Notes: generated from the letters alone by a model not told the origin. Shown: positions 46,019 to 60,000, numbered from the stretch's first letter. The stretch: 64,000 bases of DNA from Daucus carota subsp. sativus (GCF_001625215.2 NC_030384.2:24974527-25038526); one strand, 5' to 3'. Program-made: numbers and translations.

Positions 46019-46723
46019 TGTTGGAAACGTAATGAGCTTTAAAAAAAATATTAATTTAAAGATAAACTCAACCGCACTTATTTGTTTCACTTAGCAGGAA
46101 TACGACTCTATTTTATATAAAACAGGCTACAGCCTTTTTCTCTAGTACAAGACACAGAGCTTCTGCTCTTTTCCTTTCACAAATATTTCCCTCAATATAT
46201 TACAATACTAATAGATGAGCCTTATTTATAAGCTTCAAAATACACACTAACATCATCAGTGACATGCACCCTTTTAATACAAGCTTGCTGGCCTACCTTA
46301 TTTCCTGGAGCTACTCACCTGTTATCATTTCTTTCATACTACTGTCACATAAGAAAACCTGTGTGAATTCTTTTAGCCTGCATGCATGTTCCTAGATATT
46401 AACTTTTTCAATGCACCTCTCTTTGAACTTTGATATATAATTTATTACACACGTCTTCTACCCACCATAATTTCAGGCTTTGAACAAAGACCGGCCACCA
46501 CCTCCGAGTTTAATTACTTGTACACGTACATATAAGTTCTAGTTGTACTGGCCACCTTATTTTGTGGCATTAAGTTCATGCCTTTATTATAGTTACAACA
46601 TACGTGCATATTCTTGTGTGAAAGCTTGACGATAGATATGAACGAACTATGCCCACCATATTTTTAGGATGATATATCCGCAGCTGTTTTACTTACTGTC
46701 TTGAGAGAGTTTGAATTCTAACA
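46019..46723 (-). repeat. Copia 5' LTR (right)
   Basis: 705 bases with the same ends as the left LTR. On the minus strand it is followed directly by AGTGCCATCAGAGCTAGG (46001-46018), which resembles the initiator-tRNA-Met primer-binding site of many Copia elements. It has a few extra bases (TTTGAACAAAGA near 46480) absent from the left copy. Confidence 0.88.
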
Positions 46724-46897
46724 CATGGCTCTGCAAGCTGTCATCTTTAGAGTATCGACTGTTTTGAAAGAGTATCAAATGATTATGAAATTAATGCTGG
46801 TAATAACAACTTTGGAAGTAATTTATAGACTGCTGCTATAGTGCTATGCAGACCACACCAGCCACCTTTGATAGCATGTGGAGTTGTTAGTCGTCGT

Positions 46898-47426
46898 TAG
46901 ACCTCTCAATTCGTTCGTATTGTATACTTTCGTGTCGTGTACCTTTTCGTGTCATGTACTCAAAGATCAAACACAAAACCAACCCATTTAGGGTTCGTGT
47001 ACTTTCATGTCGTTCTCGTGCGTGTTTTGTATCGTTCTCGTGCGAGTTTCGTGTAAAATTGAATATCAATATTAATATAAATAAATATATAAATTAATGT
47101 ACATATTAGATTTCTAAAAAAAATTTACAAAATTATATATAATATATACATTTAAATCATTTATACTTACAATATTATAAACTATGCATTATGTTAAAAG
47201 AAAAATATACATAAATTTATTATAAATATACATATTTACAATGTTTAATCATAAAATTATATTTATTTCGTGTACCTCATATCGTGTCGTGTACCTAAAG
47301 GGTAAACACAAAACCGACACTACATCTCAGTCGTGTACTTCGTGTGCGTGTATTTTTCGTGTCGTGTACTAAAAATGAAAACACAAACACTAAATTTTCG
47401 TGTCTTATGAAAAATTGCCAGGTCTA
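46898..47426. mobile_element. MITE-like element with TAGACCT ends and CGTGTCGTGTAC motifs
   Basis: Inverted ends TAGACCTCTCAATT (left) and AATTGCCAGGTCTA (right) enclose an AT-rich core flanked on both sides by repeated CGTGTCGTGTAC/CGTGTCATGTAC units. There is no coding capacity. A possible decayed 8-base target duplication (GTCGTCGT / TTGTCATG) would fit a hAT origin but is not convincing. Confidence 0.55.
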
Positions 47427-47719
47427 ATTGTCATGCTTCAAGTTGTATATAATTAAAATTAGTTGAGTTAATTTTGAGTTAGTCATTTAGTTTTATTCTC
47501 TCCTTTTTAAGATAGTTACACACACTATAAATGTATTTTTATCTCTTCTTCATTGTAACAGACGCATGAAGTCATGGATGAAAGCAAAAAATAAAAAAAT
47601 ATATGTAGTGCATATGTCAATTTATTGAAGAAATGGGTCTACATAGCTAGATTATAGAAATATTTCAAAATTTTAATATTCTAAATATAAGAACTAATTA
47701 CGTGTTTGAACCAAATATA

Positions 47720-47992
47720 CTCCCTCCGTCCTTTTTTAGTTGTTACATTTGCAAAAAAAAACATACGTATTAAAAAATTTTAAGTTATAAATTGGTTTAA
47801 GGCTTGTCCTTATTTATTGTATTAAATGCCAAGTCATAGTGTATACATTGGTGATAAAGTCAAATGTTGGAACTAACAATTAAGGAGTAAATATGGAAAG
47901 ATATACGTAAATATGCATGAAACAAGAATGAGACAACTATTTCGGACCAATTTTTTTTTACAAATATGACAACTAAAAAGGAACTGAGGGAG
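47720..47992. mobile_element. Stowaway MITE (Tc1/mariner type)
   Basis: 273 bases starting CTCCCTCCGTCC and ending GGAACTGAGGGAG, with longer subterminal inverted repeats (TTTTTTAGTTGTTACATTTG / CAAATATGACAACTAAAAAG) and a TA duplication on both sides (47718-47719, 47993-47994). Confidence 0.85.
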
Positions 47993-47999
47993 TATTATA

Positions 48000-50135
48000 C
48001 ATGCAAAAGTATTCTCTCAAAAATAGTTTGTCCATTAGCGTTAGCAACTTACACACCCTACACACATCCTTTAAGGGGAAGTAGAATCTAATACAGAAGT
48101 CCATCCTCTTTATAAGTTTTTCAATTAAAAATCATAACAAAGTTTATTATTTCTTCCGGTTAATATTATTTTTTGAACAACTAGAATACTAATAAAGTTG
48201 TATCTTCAGTATCTAATATAAAATTATAGAGGGAGGATATAATAAGAACTCTATCTAAAGAATCAATTAACCCGCATTGGCCCTATGTGCTGGGTCATGA
48301 TCTCTATGTGATCCCGAGTCTAAAGGTCGCACGGGATGGGATCACGATTAAAAGGTCTCGTGTAAACTATGAAGATTGGCCTCACTCGCGAGCCGAAGAG
48401 TTATATGAAATATAGTATACATGATGTGCAATGCATGAATGTATAACATAAAATGCAATGATAAAGAACTAGTCTTATTTTGATTATCTCGTGATGAAGA
48501 ATATGAGGATTACGGGGTCGCTGACTCAGAGGATGAAGTGAGGCTATGAGCTATATATTGTGTGAATACTCTAATGTAAGCTAGTTCAGGAGCGAGAAAC
48601 ACAGAAAGGTTGTCTCCGAGATTGACCAAATGAGTAAATGATTGAAAGTCATTTTCATATTTATAGGCGAAGGAGATAGAAAGGCACTGTGGATGTGCGG
48701 TAGACATCAATTTTGCTTCACAACAAATGTCCGACAGCTGTGGACACATTAATGATTAGTGGGGCTTTGCATCGCTGGCCGCTTCACCTACATGGGCTCT
48801 CTACTACAAGGCTCATCTACAATCGGATCGCCAGTCATGGCCTCGCTATTTTTGGGTCATTGTGTGTATGCATCTTCTCAACAAGCTTGCTTTGATTCCT
48901 CTCCGCATCGCTGATGGCAATCAGGAATTGGAGGGTAGTTGTTATGTCCACAATCGGCATGGGCCTCGACAGGCTCACAATTAGATATAGATCGCTAAGG
49001 TGGACGCATCCACCTTAACTAATGAAGGTTACTATCTCTCAAACCCAATACCATAATTTGACCAAGTCCCTTGGCCTCATCTATCTAATGGGCCACTCCA
49101 TGAATGGGCCTCTCTTACTTAGAAGATTATCAAGGCTCCAAACCTTACCCTTAGGGAAAGAGTTGTTATTGACATGAGAGTGACTCATGGGTCGTCGTTA
49201 CACCTGAGGTCGCTACAATTGAGATCACAATATCTCAGGGTCGCCAGCTTTGGGGTCACCCCAGGGCTTATTTTCCAACGAGGCTCATGCCTCATCATTT
49301 ATACTCCAGGGTGGCCCATGGTAAGGGGTCATCAATTTTATACACTAAGTCATTTGTAGGCTCTCTCTAGGGCTACTCCCTTTATTTTGGGTTCCCTCAC
49401 CCCACCAGATGATGATCAAGGCATGAAGGCTCATGACCAGCCTCAGCTGTGGTTGCATGAGTGTATCTAATGAGGTCTCTACCTTCGTCATAATGAGGTC
49501 TCTCCCTCCGCCATATTGAGGCCTCTCCTCGAGGTCTCAACCTCCGATTATTGGATCGCTATCCATTCTCTGTCCCGATCAATGACAATCTATTTAGCCA
49601 TCTGGGTGTTGATCATGCGAGTTACATGCCTTCTTTGACGGTGGACTACACGGTCAAATGGATCTTGTCGGGTCCTGATGGACCAGAACAAATTCTAGTC
49701 CAAGTAGATTATTTGTTCCGAAAGAACTACATGATAGTTTGAACCCTTATAAATAAGATATGTAGGTCTCTCGTGTCACTAACTTGATTCTTGTTGAGAA
49801 TGCTAGAGAACATTTTTCTCTCGTTTGCTCAAGGATAAAATACAAGAACAATTATAATATCCATCACTTTCCGTCCCGCGTTCTTCGTAACGTTCTTACT
49901 ACATTCAAACTAGTTCTCGCATTTGTTGTTAACTATTTTCTCCCATTGATGGTAATTATTTAATCCAAAATTTTATATCACATAAACATAAACATCATCT
50001 TGCATTCGTATTAATATTAATAAGACTTCTGGATTATCAAAGTCATATACAAATATATTTTATTTTATATAAGAAATCCCGTTTAAGAAAAATGCATCAC
50101 AATTCAAATAAATTTTGATTTTCCATTATATTTAA
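48000..50135. other. Gene-free block, possible solo LTR at about 48250-49965
   Basis: A sharply less AT-rich segment (about 48250-49965) without recognisable protein. It repeats GAGGTCTCT/GAGGCCTCT motifs (49470-49545). A TATA site in CCCTTATAAATAAG at 49744 is followed by a CTCTCGTGTC leader, as in an LTR U3-R border on the plus strand. No matching second LTR or internal domain is in the window, so solo-LTR origin is only a suggestion. Confidence 0.3.
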
Positions 50136-50582
50136 GGGGATGTATTCGATTGGTATTTTAATAGATTGTTTTTAATCTATTGATTTTAATTGATTGTATG
50201 TGATGTTGATTTTATGCGGATTTTGATTCTTGATTTAAGCACAATGTTTCAAAATCTCATGGGTTTTAGTGGGATTTCAAAAAAATTTAAAACACAACGA
50301 GAAATCCCACAAAATTCATCATTTTATGAAATTCAAAAAAATCCATCAGCATATAAACACCACCAGATTTTAATAGATTTTAAACGATGCCAATTGAATA
50401 CCATCATATTTGTAAGCATAATTTAAAATCATGGTTGAATATTACCACCAGATTCTGTGACATAATTTAAAATCTCAATTGAATATCTAAAGATTTTAAT
50501 GAATTTTAAACAATTCGAATTGAGTACCTTCAGGTTTCATGAATGACAAAATATCCTTTAAAATCTCAATTGAATACACCCC
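50136..50582. mobile_element. MITE with GGGGATGTATTCGATTG ends
   Basis: The left end GGGGATGTATTCGATTGGTATTTTAA and right end TTAAAATCTCAATTGAATACACCCC are inverted repeats. The interior carries several copies of AATCTCAATTGAATA-like motifs. The target duplication is unclear. Confidence 0.6.
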
Positions 50583-50994
50583 AGCCTCTCAAGTTTCAAA
50601 GAAATACAAATGCATCATAATTAAAATAGATTTTGATTTCCATTATTTAAGTCCCCCAAGTCTCAACCGAATCATACACAGCAGTGCATCAATTTTTCAC
50701 ACATCCGTTACATTTCGACTTTCTTAAACTATGTGCTGCATTTGGAAACAATATCACTTTCTTAAATGTTTTACTTAAATTAAAAGGAGTTTAAATAAAG
50801 AAAATATAACATAACAATAGCACAATCATAAATTTATTCCCACAGTACATCACACTATTTTAATATGAATCAACTGTGCAGTTACGATCGTACAACATAT
50901 ATTAATTTCCCCAAATACTAGAAACGGTACGTATTAATTGTACATATCGGTGGCGACTCTTCAGTTGTCGTCGGTGTGGTTTTCCGGTATAACT

Positions 50995-51050
50995 CTCACT
51001 CACTCTCTCTCCCTCCCCCTCTCTCTGTCTCTCTGCGCCCCTCTCTATAT
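50995..51050 (+). repeat. CT-rich microsatellite at the 5' end of the SWIB gene
   Basis: A run of CTCACTCACTCTCTCTCCCTCCCCCTCTCTC-type sequence followed by TATATATATA. It begins just after a potential donor (TTTTCCG/GTATAA, 50987-50988), so it may mark the start of the leader intron. Confidence 0.6.
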
Positions 51051-51289
51051 ATATATTTATTTATGCTCATTTTTTAAATATATTTTTACGCATTTAAGAT
51101 ACATCGATATGTTGTTTGTGTGTGTATTGTTACTAAATTGTCGTTGTTGACTAATTTCTGGTGAAATTATGATTCATTAAATTTGAGATTGTGTTTGTTT
51201 CATTGTGCATGTGCTTAATTTAGTGTGTTTTTGACTTTTGAGTTTCGAGTGTTTATTTGCGGTGTATATTTGTTGATTTTTGGCATTTG

Positions 51290-52440
51290 ATTAGGTAATT
51301 TGTTTGTTTAAGTGCTGTGGCAATTTGTGTTGTGGATTGTTGATATTATGAGCTGGCGGTTTTTTCCGTGGATTTCGGAAATGGAAAGTGATGATTTACT
51401 CTAAATGTTTTGATTGGTGAGCCTTATAGGCCTAGTTTTGTTTGGTGAGAGGCATTTCTGTGTTGGTATTACTTTTTGTTAGTGAGTGATTCGAGTTTTC
51501 GTTATTTGGTGGAAACGTGGTTTGGTTCTTATTTGCATTGATTTTGTATGAGGAACGTGCTAGTTTTATTTGGTTTTTAATTAGGTTGATTATTTGTTGA
51601 AGTGAGTTATTATGTTGAAGTACTTTGGCAATTTGTGTTCTAACTTGTTGATTTTATTAGATGGCTGTGTCCGAAAATCTCGGAAATAGAAACTGATGAT
51701 TTGGTCAAGTTGTTTTGACTGAAGAACTTTTTAAGCCTTGTTTTCATTGGTAAGAGTCATTTATGTTTTGAATCACGTCTTGTTGGTGAGTAATATGAGT
51801 TGCCTTTCAGCTGGAAATATGTTTCGGTTTTGATCTGTGTTTGTTTAATTTGTGGTACATTTTTGTTGTATTTGGCTTTTAGTTACATTCGTTACTTGTT
51901 GGAGTGAGTATTTATGTTTAAGTACCTAGGTGAATTGTGTTATAATTTGTTGATATCTTTGGCTCGTGGTTCTTAAATTTTTGATAACAATAATTTTGAT
52001 ATGACAAAATTATGTGTGTTCCTTTAAAGCTTTAAGTAAGGTCCGATGGAACTTAATGACTGTGTTTGTTTCATTGGTGTTTGGAGCTCTGTTTGAGGCA
52101 TTTGTTTAAGTGTCTTTTCATTTTTAAGTGCTTTTGCCATTTTTGGTGTAACTTGTTGATGTTTTAGCTGGCGGGTTCCTGATAATTTCAGTAATGGAAT
52201 TACTGAAAACTTGTTTAGTGAAAGGCATTTGTATTTTCGCATTACTTTTTGGAAGCGAGTAATTTGAGTTGTATATGTTTCTGTTTTGATTTGTATCTGT
52301 ATTATTTGTGGCACATTTCTGTTGTGTGTGGCTTTTGATTAGATTAATAATTTGTTTAGAGAGAGCTTTTTTATGTTTAAGTACCTTGGTAATTTTGTTA
52401 TAAGTTGTTGATATAAGTAGCCGGTTGTTTTTTTGTATTT
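51290..52440 (+). repeat. Degenerate tandem array of about 200-300 bp units in the leader intron
   Basis: Five imperfect units share, in order, TTTAAGTGCT-GGCAATTTGTG, TTGTTGAT, an AGCTGGCGG-like motif, TTTCGGAAATGGAAA and GATGATTT, then GTGAG-GGCATTT and a GTTGATT-like stretch. Anchor points are near 51310, 51617, 51917, 52125 and 52372. The strand is T- and G-rich, as plant introns are in the sense direction. Confidence 0.6.
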
Positions 52441-54018
52441 TTTAGAAATGGAAATTTTATGATAAAGTTATGATAATCTGTGAACCTTCTTAAGCTGTCA
52501 AGTAAGTTTATATGGAATTTATAGACTACATCCTTTGTTCATTGGTGTCTTGAGCAGTTAAGTGAAGGACAATGTTCATGTTATTGAGTGTTGCACAGGG
52601 AGGCAGAGATTTTTGTTTTGGAAGGAATATGATAAGTCAATTGCAGGTTTTACTTTTTATAATTGGTCTTCCTGTATTTTAAGAATCTTTAGAGTATATT
52701 TGAGTGGCTGTTTAGTGTTGTTTAAGCTTCCATTTTACTCAAATGCAACCAAGTTATGTTGTATTTTATCCATCTAAAGCTGTAGCTCAAATACTATCAA
52801 TTCGTACCTGATAACTTCTAATATCTACATACAGTTTATTATATGTAACAGCATACCTTTCTTTTCGTGGTTTCTTCAACATTAAGATCTTAATGATTTT
52901 TTTTTTCTGTACGGTGGATGAGCTTATACAAATTTGTTTCTGGGCCCCCACTTTGTACGGGCCTATTATATGTAAATAAATATTGAGTAGTCGGTTTTTC
53001 TTGTGAGGATGATGTGAACCCTTGTCTTAGCCACAGCCCAAAATTAGATATCTTATTTCAACCCACTACCCCATGTCAAGAGGGCTGGGCCGCCATATTT
53101 AACGCAGGCTAGAATCAGATGCCTAAATTGCCCCACTGCATCATAATACCTACTACCTAGGCTGTGGCTTTGCTGCAGGTCCCTGTCAACCCTAAATTTC
53201 CATAGATCAAATTGAGGTATTTGTCTTGTGAGTTACTTGTTATAGCCATTTGTGGGATTATTTATGTGATTTAGCTTGATTTTTGTCTGGTTTGTGATAA
53301 CTATGGGTCATTATTTCTAGTTATGTTTAATGCACTTAATTGAAAATTTATATTGCAAACTGATAGATTAATATTGTTAACTTGTTTACAAGGTAAGTTT
53401 CAGTAATTGCTCCTTGTGATAGGATCTAACAGTTCCTAGCCATAGGCTCAAGTTTTCTTAAATGTACTCTCATCGTGAATTAATTAGTAGATTTTAAAAA
53501 AAATTCTCTATCATTTGCTTAAAAGCTTTGAATTTCTGTTCCTATTTACTGTTGATTGCTTAAGACTTAAGAGCTTCTATTCTAATTGAATAATCTTTAC
53601 ATATATCTGTATCCTGCTTACACCTCTATCTTTGTAATTATTTTTCCCCTTTTGTTGTTGTTCTTTGTCGTTGTTGGATGTTGTATCTGTAGTAGATGTA
53701 CCTTTATAGGGTGTGAAGCTAATAATTTTACAGGTTCATCAATCTGTTTATTTTAATTTGGATGTTGCCTTTCAGGTTAAAGGTGCACTATTTGAATTGC
53801 TTAAGCGTTTTGAATCCTCAAGATTACAATACTTGCATAAAAAAGTTTGCAGCTTGCTTCATCACTTGTCTTTAAGGGAGAGACCTATTACTAAGAGAAA
53901 ATCAATATTCTACTATAGATGCATTGATGCTTATGTTACCTGAGATGCCCAAGTGAGGACTGATGGCAAGAAGACTGTAAATCACAGTAAATTTCTTGTT
54001 ATTGACTTCATAAAATAC

Positions 54019-57000
54019 ATGGCAAATGAAGATTTCTGGAAGGAGGATTCTTATGATGATTATGTTCCTCCAAAGTCAAAGAGAACTGCCAAATCAAAGA
54101 AGATGGAATATGCCGGGTGGGGATCAAAGCCTCTCATGGAATTTTTAAAAGAAATTGGTATAGAGACTGAAAAAAAGAAGTCTCAACAGGAATTGACAGC
54201 CATAATTAATGACTATGTCAGCAAAAATAATCTTATTAAGCCATCAAAGAAGAAGAGAGTTGAGTGTGACGAATGGCTTCGTTATTTGTTTGGAAAGAAG
54301 TTTGTGCTTCGCATAAAAATCCATGAATTGCTGTTTCCACACCTTGCTGAAAACCGAGACGAGTCATCAGATGATACAGATTCAAGTGATTCTGGAGAGG
54401 AGGAAAATGGGAAGATAGCATATCGGAAGCGGAAAGCTTCAGTTTTGGGGAATAAAGTTACTCCTAACTCAAAAAAGGTCCCTGAGTCCCTCAAAAGCTG
54501 TTTCGCTTCTGTGATTCCTGAAAACATTAAGCTCGTTTATCTAAACAAAAAGTCAGTTCTAGAACTACTTAAGGATCCTGAAACATTTGAAAGTAAAGTA
54601 GCAGGAAGCTACGTGAGGATCAAATCTGACCCATATGATTACTCCCAGAAAAACTCCCACCAGCTTCTGCAAGTAACAGGTACTTCTCGTTATATATATA
54701 TAGGTATATTTCAGTACTGATGCTATATGCATTGTTATAAAGTACTGCTTGTTATATTTACTATAGTTTTATCTTTCAATACATTCACTTGATTCTTAAA
54801 GGTCAACTGAAAAGAACTACCAAGCCAAGTCATGCAAAGGGACTTACAGTTGAATAGGACTGTCAATGTTATCACTATGAAGTCCTAAATAATGAATGCT
54901 GAAAGTTAGATGTGAACATAATTGACTTTTCTATATTTAAGAGACACCTGTTAAGAAACAGGTGAGAAATTCTACTGATATATACATTTTCAGAAGATTT
55001 AGCTTGATATTAGGTATCTTGGTAAATCGTTATCTGACCTTATATATGTGTCTCCCAAATCAATACAACCCCATCGTTTCTACCTAAAATCCGATTGGTG
55101 TGCAAGGCTCCACTTTTTTTGGGAATAGAATAGAAATATCTGGCCTTCCTTGCTGAGATCTCAAGCTAGTCTCAATTTTGTCCTGATTGCAAGTAACCAT
55201 TTTTATATTCTATATCCTACTTCATCACCCTTGACCTTACTCTATCCTATTTCTGAAACCTCCTTTTTTGCTCTATATATTGTAAACCTTGTTGATATGC
55301 GTCTTGGAATGAGTTACATTGCGTGTAACTGTGCAATGCCAGAGGATAGAAGACAAATCTAATAGGACACACTCCAGATAATTAAGATAATACTAATAGG
55401 CTGTTTGTATTACTACTAAAGAAGCTCGTAGCAACGATTGCTCATAAACAAAAGACAGATAATCAAAAGTCTGTGACGATGAACACAACCCAGGACCTTC
55501 GAGTCGCCTGGAAACTCTCACTACTCAACTAGAATCACGACTGAATAATCAGATAACCCTAACCTTGCTTTCCCCTTCCCTTTTTACTCCCACATTTCTT
55601 TGTTACATAGTAAAAGACTTAGTTGCCCTTATTGGGCCTGTTATGACGACGTAGATAAGTTAACGTATCAAAAGGCCTGGCCCGGTTCATTGCAATGCAC
55701 TTGACAGGACAAAGAGTTTGCTCTCTGGATAACCTATTCCAAGAACACTCTGAGCAAGTGGCTAAATGGTTAATCACTAAGCAAAGAGTGGCAAATCTGA
55801 GGGCAACAAAGAAACTAAAGTGAGTCAACTTGAGAACAAACAAGCTAAGTCTTAGCACGAGATTTGTAGGTCATTACAAAGTAAGAGAGTCTTCTGATCG
55901 TTGTTTTTTTGAAGAAGGCGACTGCATTCTTATAAGCTTGCTGTTTCTGATCAATAATAATTAATAAGTCTTGAATGAGTATACTGGAAATTTTATTTTA
56001 TAGATTTGGTGCAAGTTTGCAAGTCCATACTACTTATCCCTGATTCTTGACTCAGCAATTATATTTAAATTTGCAGAGAATATCCTTGAGTTTGCTAATA
56101 TTAATATGGGGAAAGAAATTACTGTTTGAGTTGCCAAAACAAAAAAGTATTTGCTGATCCCAACTGAGCCCTTTACACACATGCTTCCATAGTTATTTGA
56201 AAGGCTGCCTTTTTAATGGTGTGGATGTTCTGAACCCTTAAGGAGACATTTAGCCAGTTGATCCTAATCACATCAGAATATTATTTATGTAAGGATATTG
56301 AATGAATTTCTTTTGTTTTTGTCCATGTCAAGTTGGCTCTTATTGCATTTCTCAGGGCTTAATCATTATGCAAGAAGGTATATTTTCATATCAATCGACC
56401 TACATCTTTTCTTTTCTCTTTATCGAAATCATTTTTTAGGAATAAAATCACATCTTAAAGTAGCATGGTCTTGGAGTGGAATGTTTTTGATTTGTTAAAG
56501 ATAGGAATAACTTGTTTTGTTTCAACATAAAATGTGCTAATTGAGTTGGTACTTTTTAGATCTAAAAACTAACCTTTCTCTCCGTTAAACCATCTGAGCC
56601 CAAGTTAAATCCTTCACCGTCCAGAACAGTCCCAAGCGGATCAGTGAATTTCTTGACCTGCTCGAATTCAACTGGTATATTTAGAAGATAGTGACTGAGA
56701 TCATAATATGGAACAAGCATAAGCTTAAAAACTTAAGATTGACATGAGGTAGATGCATAAATCTGTAAGAGATCATGACCTTGTCATTATAATAGCAAGG
56801 AGGATCCTCAATCGCCATTGTACTTCTGGGAGCTTTAGGAAATGCAATTTTTTATATGTATACATTGTTTGAGACATGTTTCGATGTGGAATTAAAAAGT
56901 AGAAAGAGCTATAAAAACGAGATACAGGGTCAGGATAAGAAATAATTGTGAGAAATCTGCAGGATGCAATCCTGCAAGGAGGTTTTATTATTAAGTCAAA

Positions 57001-60000
57001 TCACAAAGCTTTCTGGATTATTACAAGCCGTACTTGTGTCAAGAAACATACCCATATTCATAGTATTGATTTGCTTCAGTGGCTAATGTGGACATGGCAA
57101 TCGTTTTGTTGTCATTAACATTAACTTTAACTAGTACTTGGAGAAGTTTGCTGTAATTTTTTTTCCCACATCAGTTCAGACGAGATTGACCTGAAATGTA
57201 ATGGAAAAGTCAACAGACATATAAGTTATGTACCGTCTCTATTTGTAGGCAACCACAAATTTTTTTGGCTTGGACAATTGGCATGTTAATGCTTGTAGGT
57301 GGGTAATTTTTGAGGGCTAGTATGTAAAGGTATTTGCAACTTTCTCGCTGTATGTTAGGGACTTTTATGATAATACCTTGAGAGGAGAGCAACGCCTTAA
57401 GGAGATCAGAAAGAGGAGAATTTGAGAGTAATGAATTTGGGTGGTATGATTACTTTCTAGGAATCAATTTTCACAGAAGGCACAAATACATACGCCTTTA
57501 TTCTGAGGGACAGGAAAATTAGTGTTGCCGGATGACTAATCCAGATCACAAATTCTGCAAGCTAAATAAAGCTTGAACGACAACAGTGAAATATACTATG
57601 ATAATGTATATTGACTTCCCTAGCTCGTGTTATAGTGTCAAAATATCACTAATACTATAAGAATATTTGTTTCTGTTTCTGTTGCTTCAATATCATTTTC
57701 TGATCATGTAGAAATTTCTTTCTATATGAACACCGTTAATTTAAATTATCTCTGTAGAGTCTAGAGAAACCAGATAATTAACTTCAACTACAACCTTTCT
57801 CCCTTAATATATTAAATTATACTCCCTCCATCCCACCCAAATGTTTACATTTGGGGTTGGGCACGGAGGTTAAGAAAACAAGTAAAGTAAAGATGAAAAG
57901 GTGAGAAAAGTAAGGATAGTGGTGGGACTGATTGATATTTAATATATAAAGTAAATATAGTGGAGAAATTTAGTGGGTTTAGTTGAGTTTTATATTATAA
58001 AATTTTACTACATTTAGTAAGTTTTGAAATGTAAAGAATTGGATGGGACATCCGAAAAAGGAAAGTGTAAAGAAATGGCTGGGACGGAGGGAGTATTCCA
58101 TTTTTCATGTGATCAATTTTACTATTTAACTGCTCATAAATACATATACTTCATGGCTGAATATGTTTATCTTATTTTGATGTTTCTCAAGGTGCAAGGA
58201 AGGAACCTGCATGTGGTGATGTTAGTACAGCATACTTTCTCCAAATACCACATCGAATGAAAGAGATCCCTGTTAGCAAGCTATCAAATGAAAATTTTAA
58301 AGAGGTCTGCTCAGTGGTGTTCTTTCTACCTATATTTAACATCACGAGGCTGAACCATTATTTTTCTTGAGTCTTTTGTCAGTTATTTGATCATATATGC
58401 ATAGTAATGCAAGTCATTTGCTATCTGGAATTTTTTTAATTGATTGGAAGATCAGTTTGACTAGTGCTTTATTTAAGTTAAGTCTATTAGTCCCCATATT
58501 TTGGTTTGTAGTTGTCTTGGCAAAAAGATGAGGATGGAGAGATTTAATGCTCTATCCTCATCAGTTTAACCTATAATATTTAAACTATGTTTTAAGGGGC
58601 TGATGATGAAATTGATAAAATATACAACTAGATGGGTATCTTGGACTACAGGGCTTTGACATATGAATGCTGCAGTGAAATTTCTCCCTCTGTAAGATTA
58701 CCCAATGATTTAAGCATACATACGGTGAATAGGGGGATGTCTGCTCATGGTTATAATTTGCAACTGTGACTTTATTGTACAAGAGATGTCCTAGTCTAAA
58801 TTACGTATTTATTTTTTAACCCTTGGAACATTGCATATTCTTTCAGGAAGAATGTGAGGATTTGCGTCAAAGAATAAAAACTGGTTCTGCTAATAGGCCG
58901 ACTGTGGTAAGTTTGTCAGCCAAAGATCATTCTGCTGCGTATACTTTTGAATCATGCATTCCTATATAAATATTGTCAGTGGTGTATGTTTTGCAATTAA
59001 TTGTGACTCCATATAAGATTTCATAGGTGCGATGGTGTTACTCGTATATGAAAATGTTATAAGAATAGATATAAGGTGATTGTCTTTTGAAGACAAGGAT
59101 ACTAAAAATATTTTTTTACAGACGGAGCTTCAAAGGAAGGCCCAAATCCTGCATGAAGTCATAACTAAGCAGGTATGTATTTTAATACATGTATGGTGTT
59201 TACTTTGGAGCTTTGGAAATAAAGAAACTCATGAGTTTAATATGGGGCTTTGGAAATGAAGAAACTCGTCTTGTCCTTGATATCTTTAACAGATCGAACA
59301 GTTTGGACTTGGGTTGGTTGGAGATCAGCTTTCCCCTTGTTAATGAGTCCTTTTAGGTTTTTATATATAGTTTCTGCAGTGTGTTTTTATCACATTCACA
59401 AGATCAACATTGTATATGAAGTTAGGTTTTTCTGTTATTAAATCATCAGTTAGGGGTTCCCCCCCTTTTTCGTCCATATTTGCTTGTCTATTCTACCCTG
59501 ATAAAAGAATGTTCTTCTTTAGGGTTGTGTTCACAATTAGAGTGGTTCTTTTTTGGGTGATTTATACTAATTTACAATTACTCAAATCAGTTTTTGGGCT
59601 AATGAGTGTTACTGAATCCTGTGCACGTGCTGTAATGAGCAATGTTAGATTTCACATTATAAATTTTATGTAATATTAGTAGTTGTTCTGGTTGAAGTTG
59701 AAAAGTGAATTTTAGGTTTTAATTGAACTTATGTGTATCCATTCACACCTTGATATTACAGAACATTATTACCTATGTGTCCAGTCCAAGAGGATCACTA
59801 ATTTTCTGTTAAGTAAAGTTGTCTCTGGTCTTACTCAGTTGCAGACTTGCAGGATATAGATATTACTAGGTTATGCTGCAAATAACTGCCATATAAGTTT
59901 TTCTGCAAAACTTCAGAATCAATGCTGTAGAAAAGAAGATTTGCATTTATAAATATAGATAATTTTGCCTTATCATAATTTGTAAACCATGTATATCTGC

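Larger units (their letters stand above)
41178..46723 (-). mobile_element. Ty1/Copia LTR retrotransposon, minus orientation
   Basis: LTR - PBS - gag - protease - integrase - RT - RNase H - polypurine tract - LTR, 5.5 kb. Integrase before reverse transcriptase is the Copia order. No target duplication is visible: the flanks are CCACT on the left and CATGG on the right. The element is intact in structure but its coding region is broken by several stops, so it is probably non-autonomous now. Confidence 0.9.

Noticed and set aside
53713..53943. Frame upstream of the SWIB coding exon as a possible first exon
   Set aside because: It ends at a TGA just before the SWIB frame opens and does not resemble the N terminus of the family.
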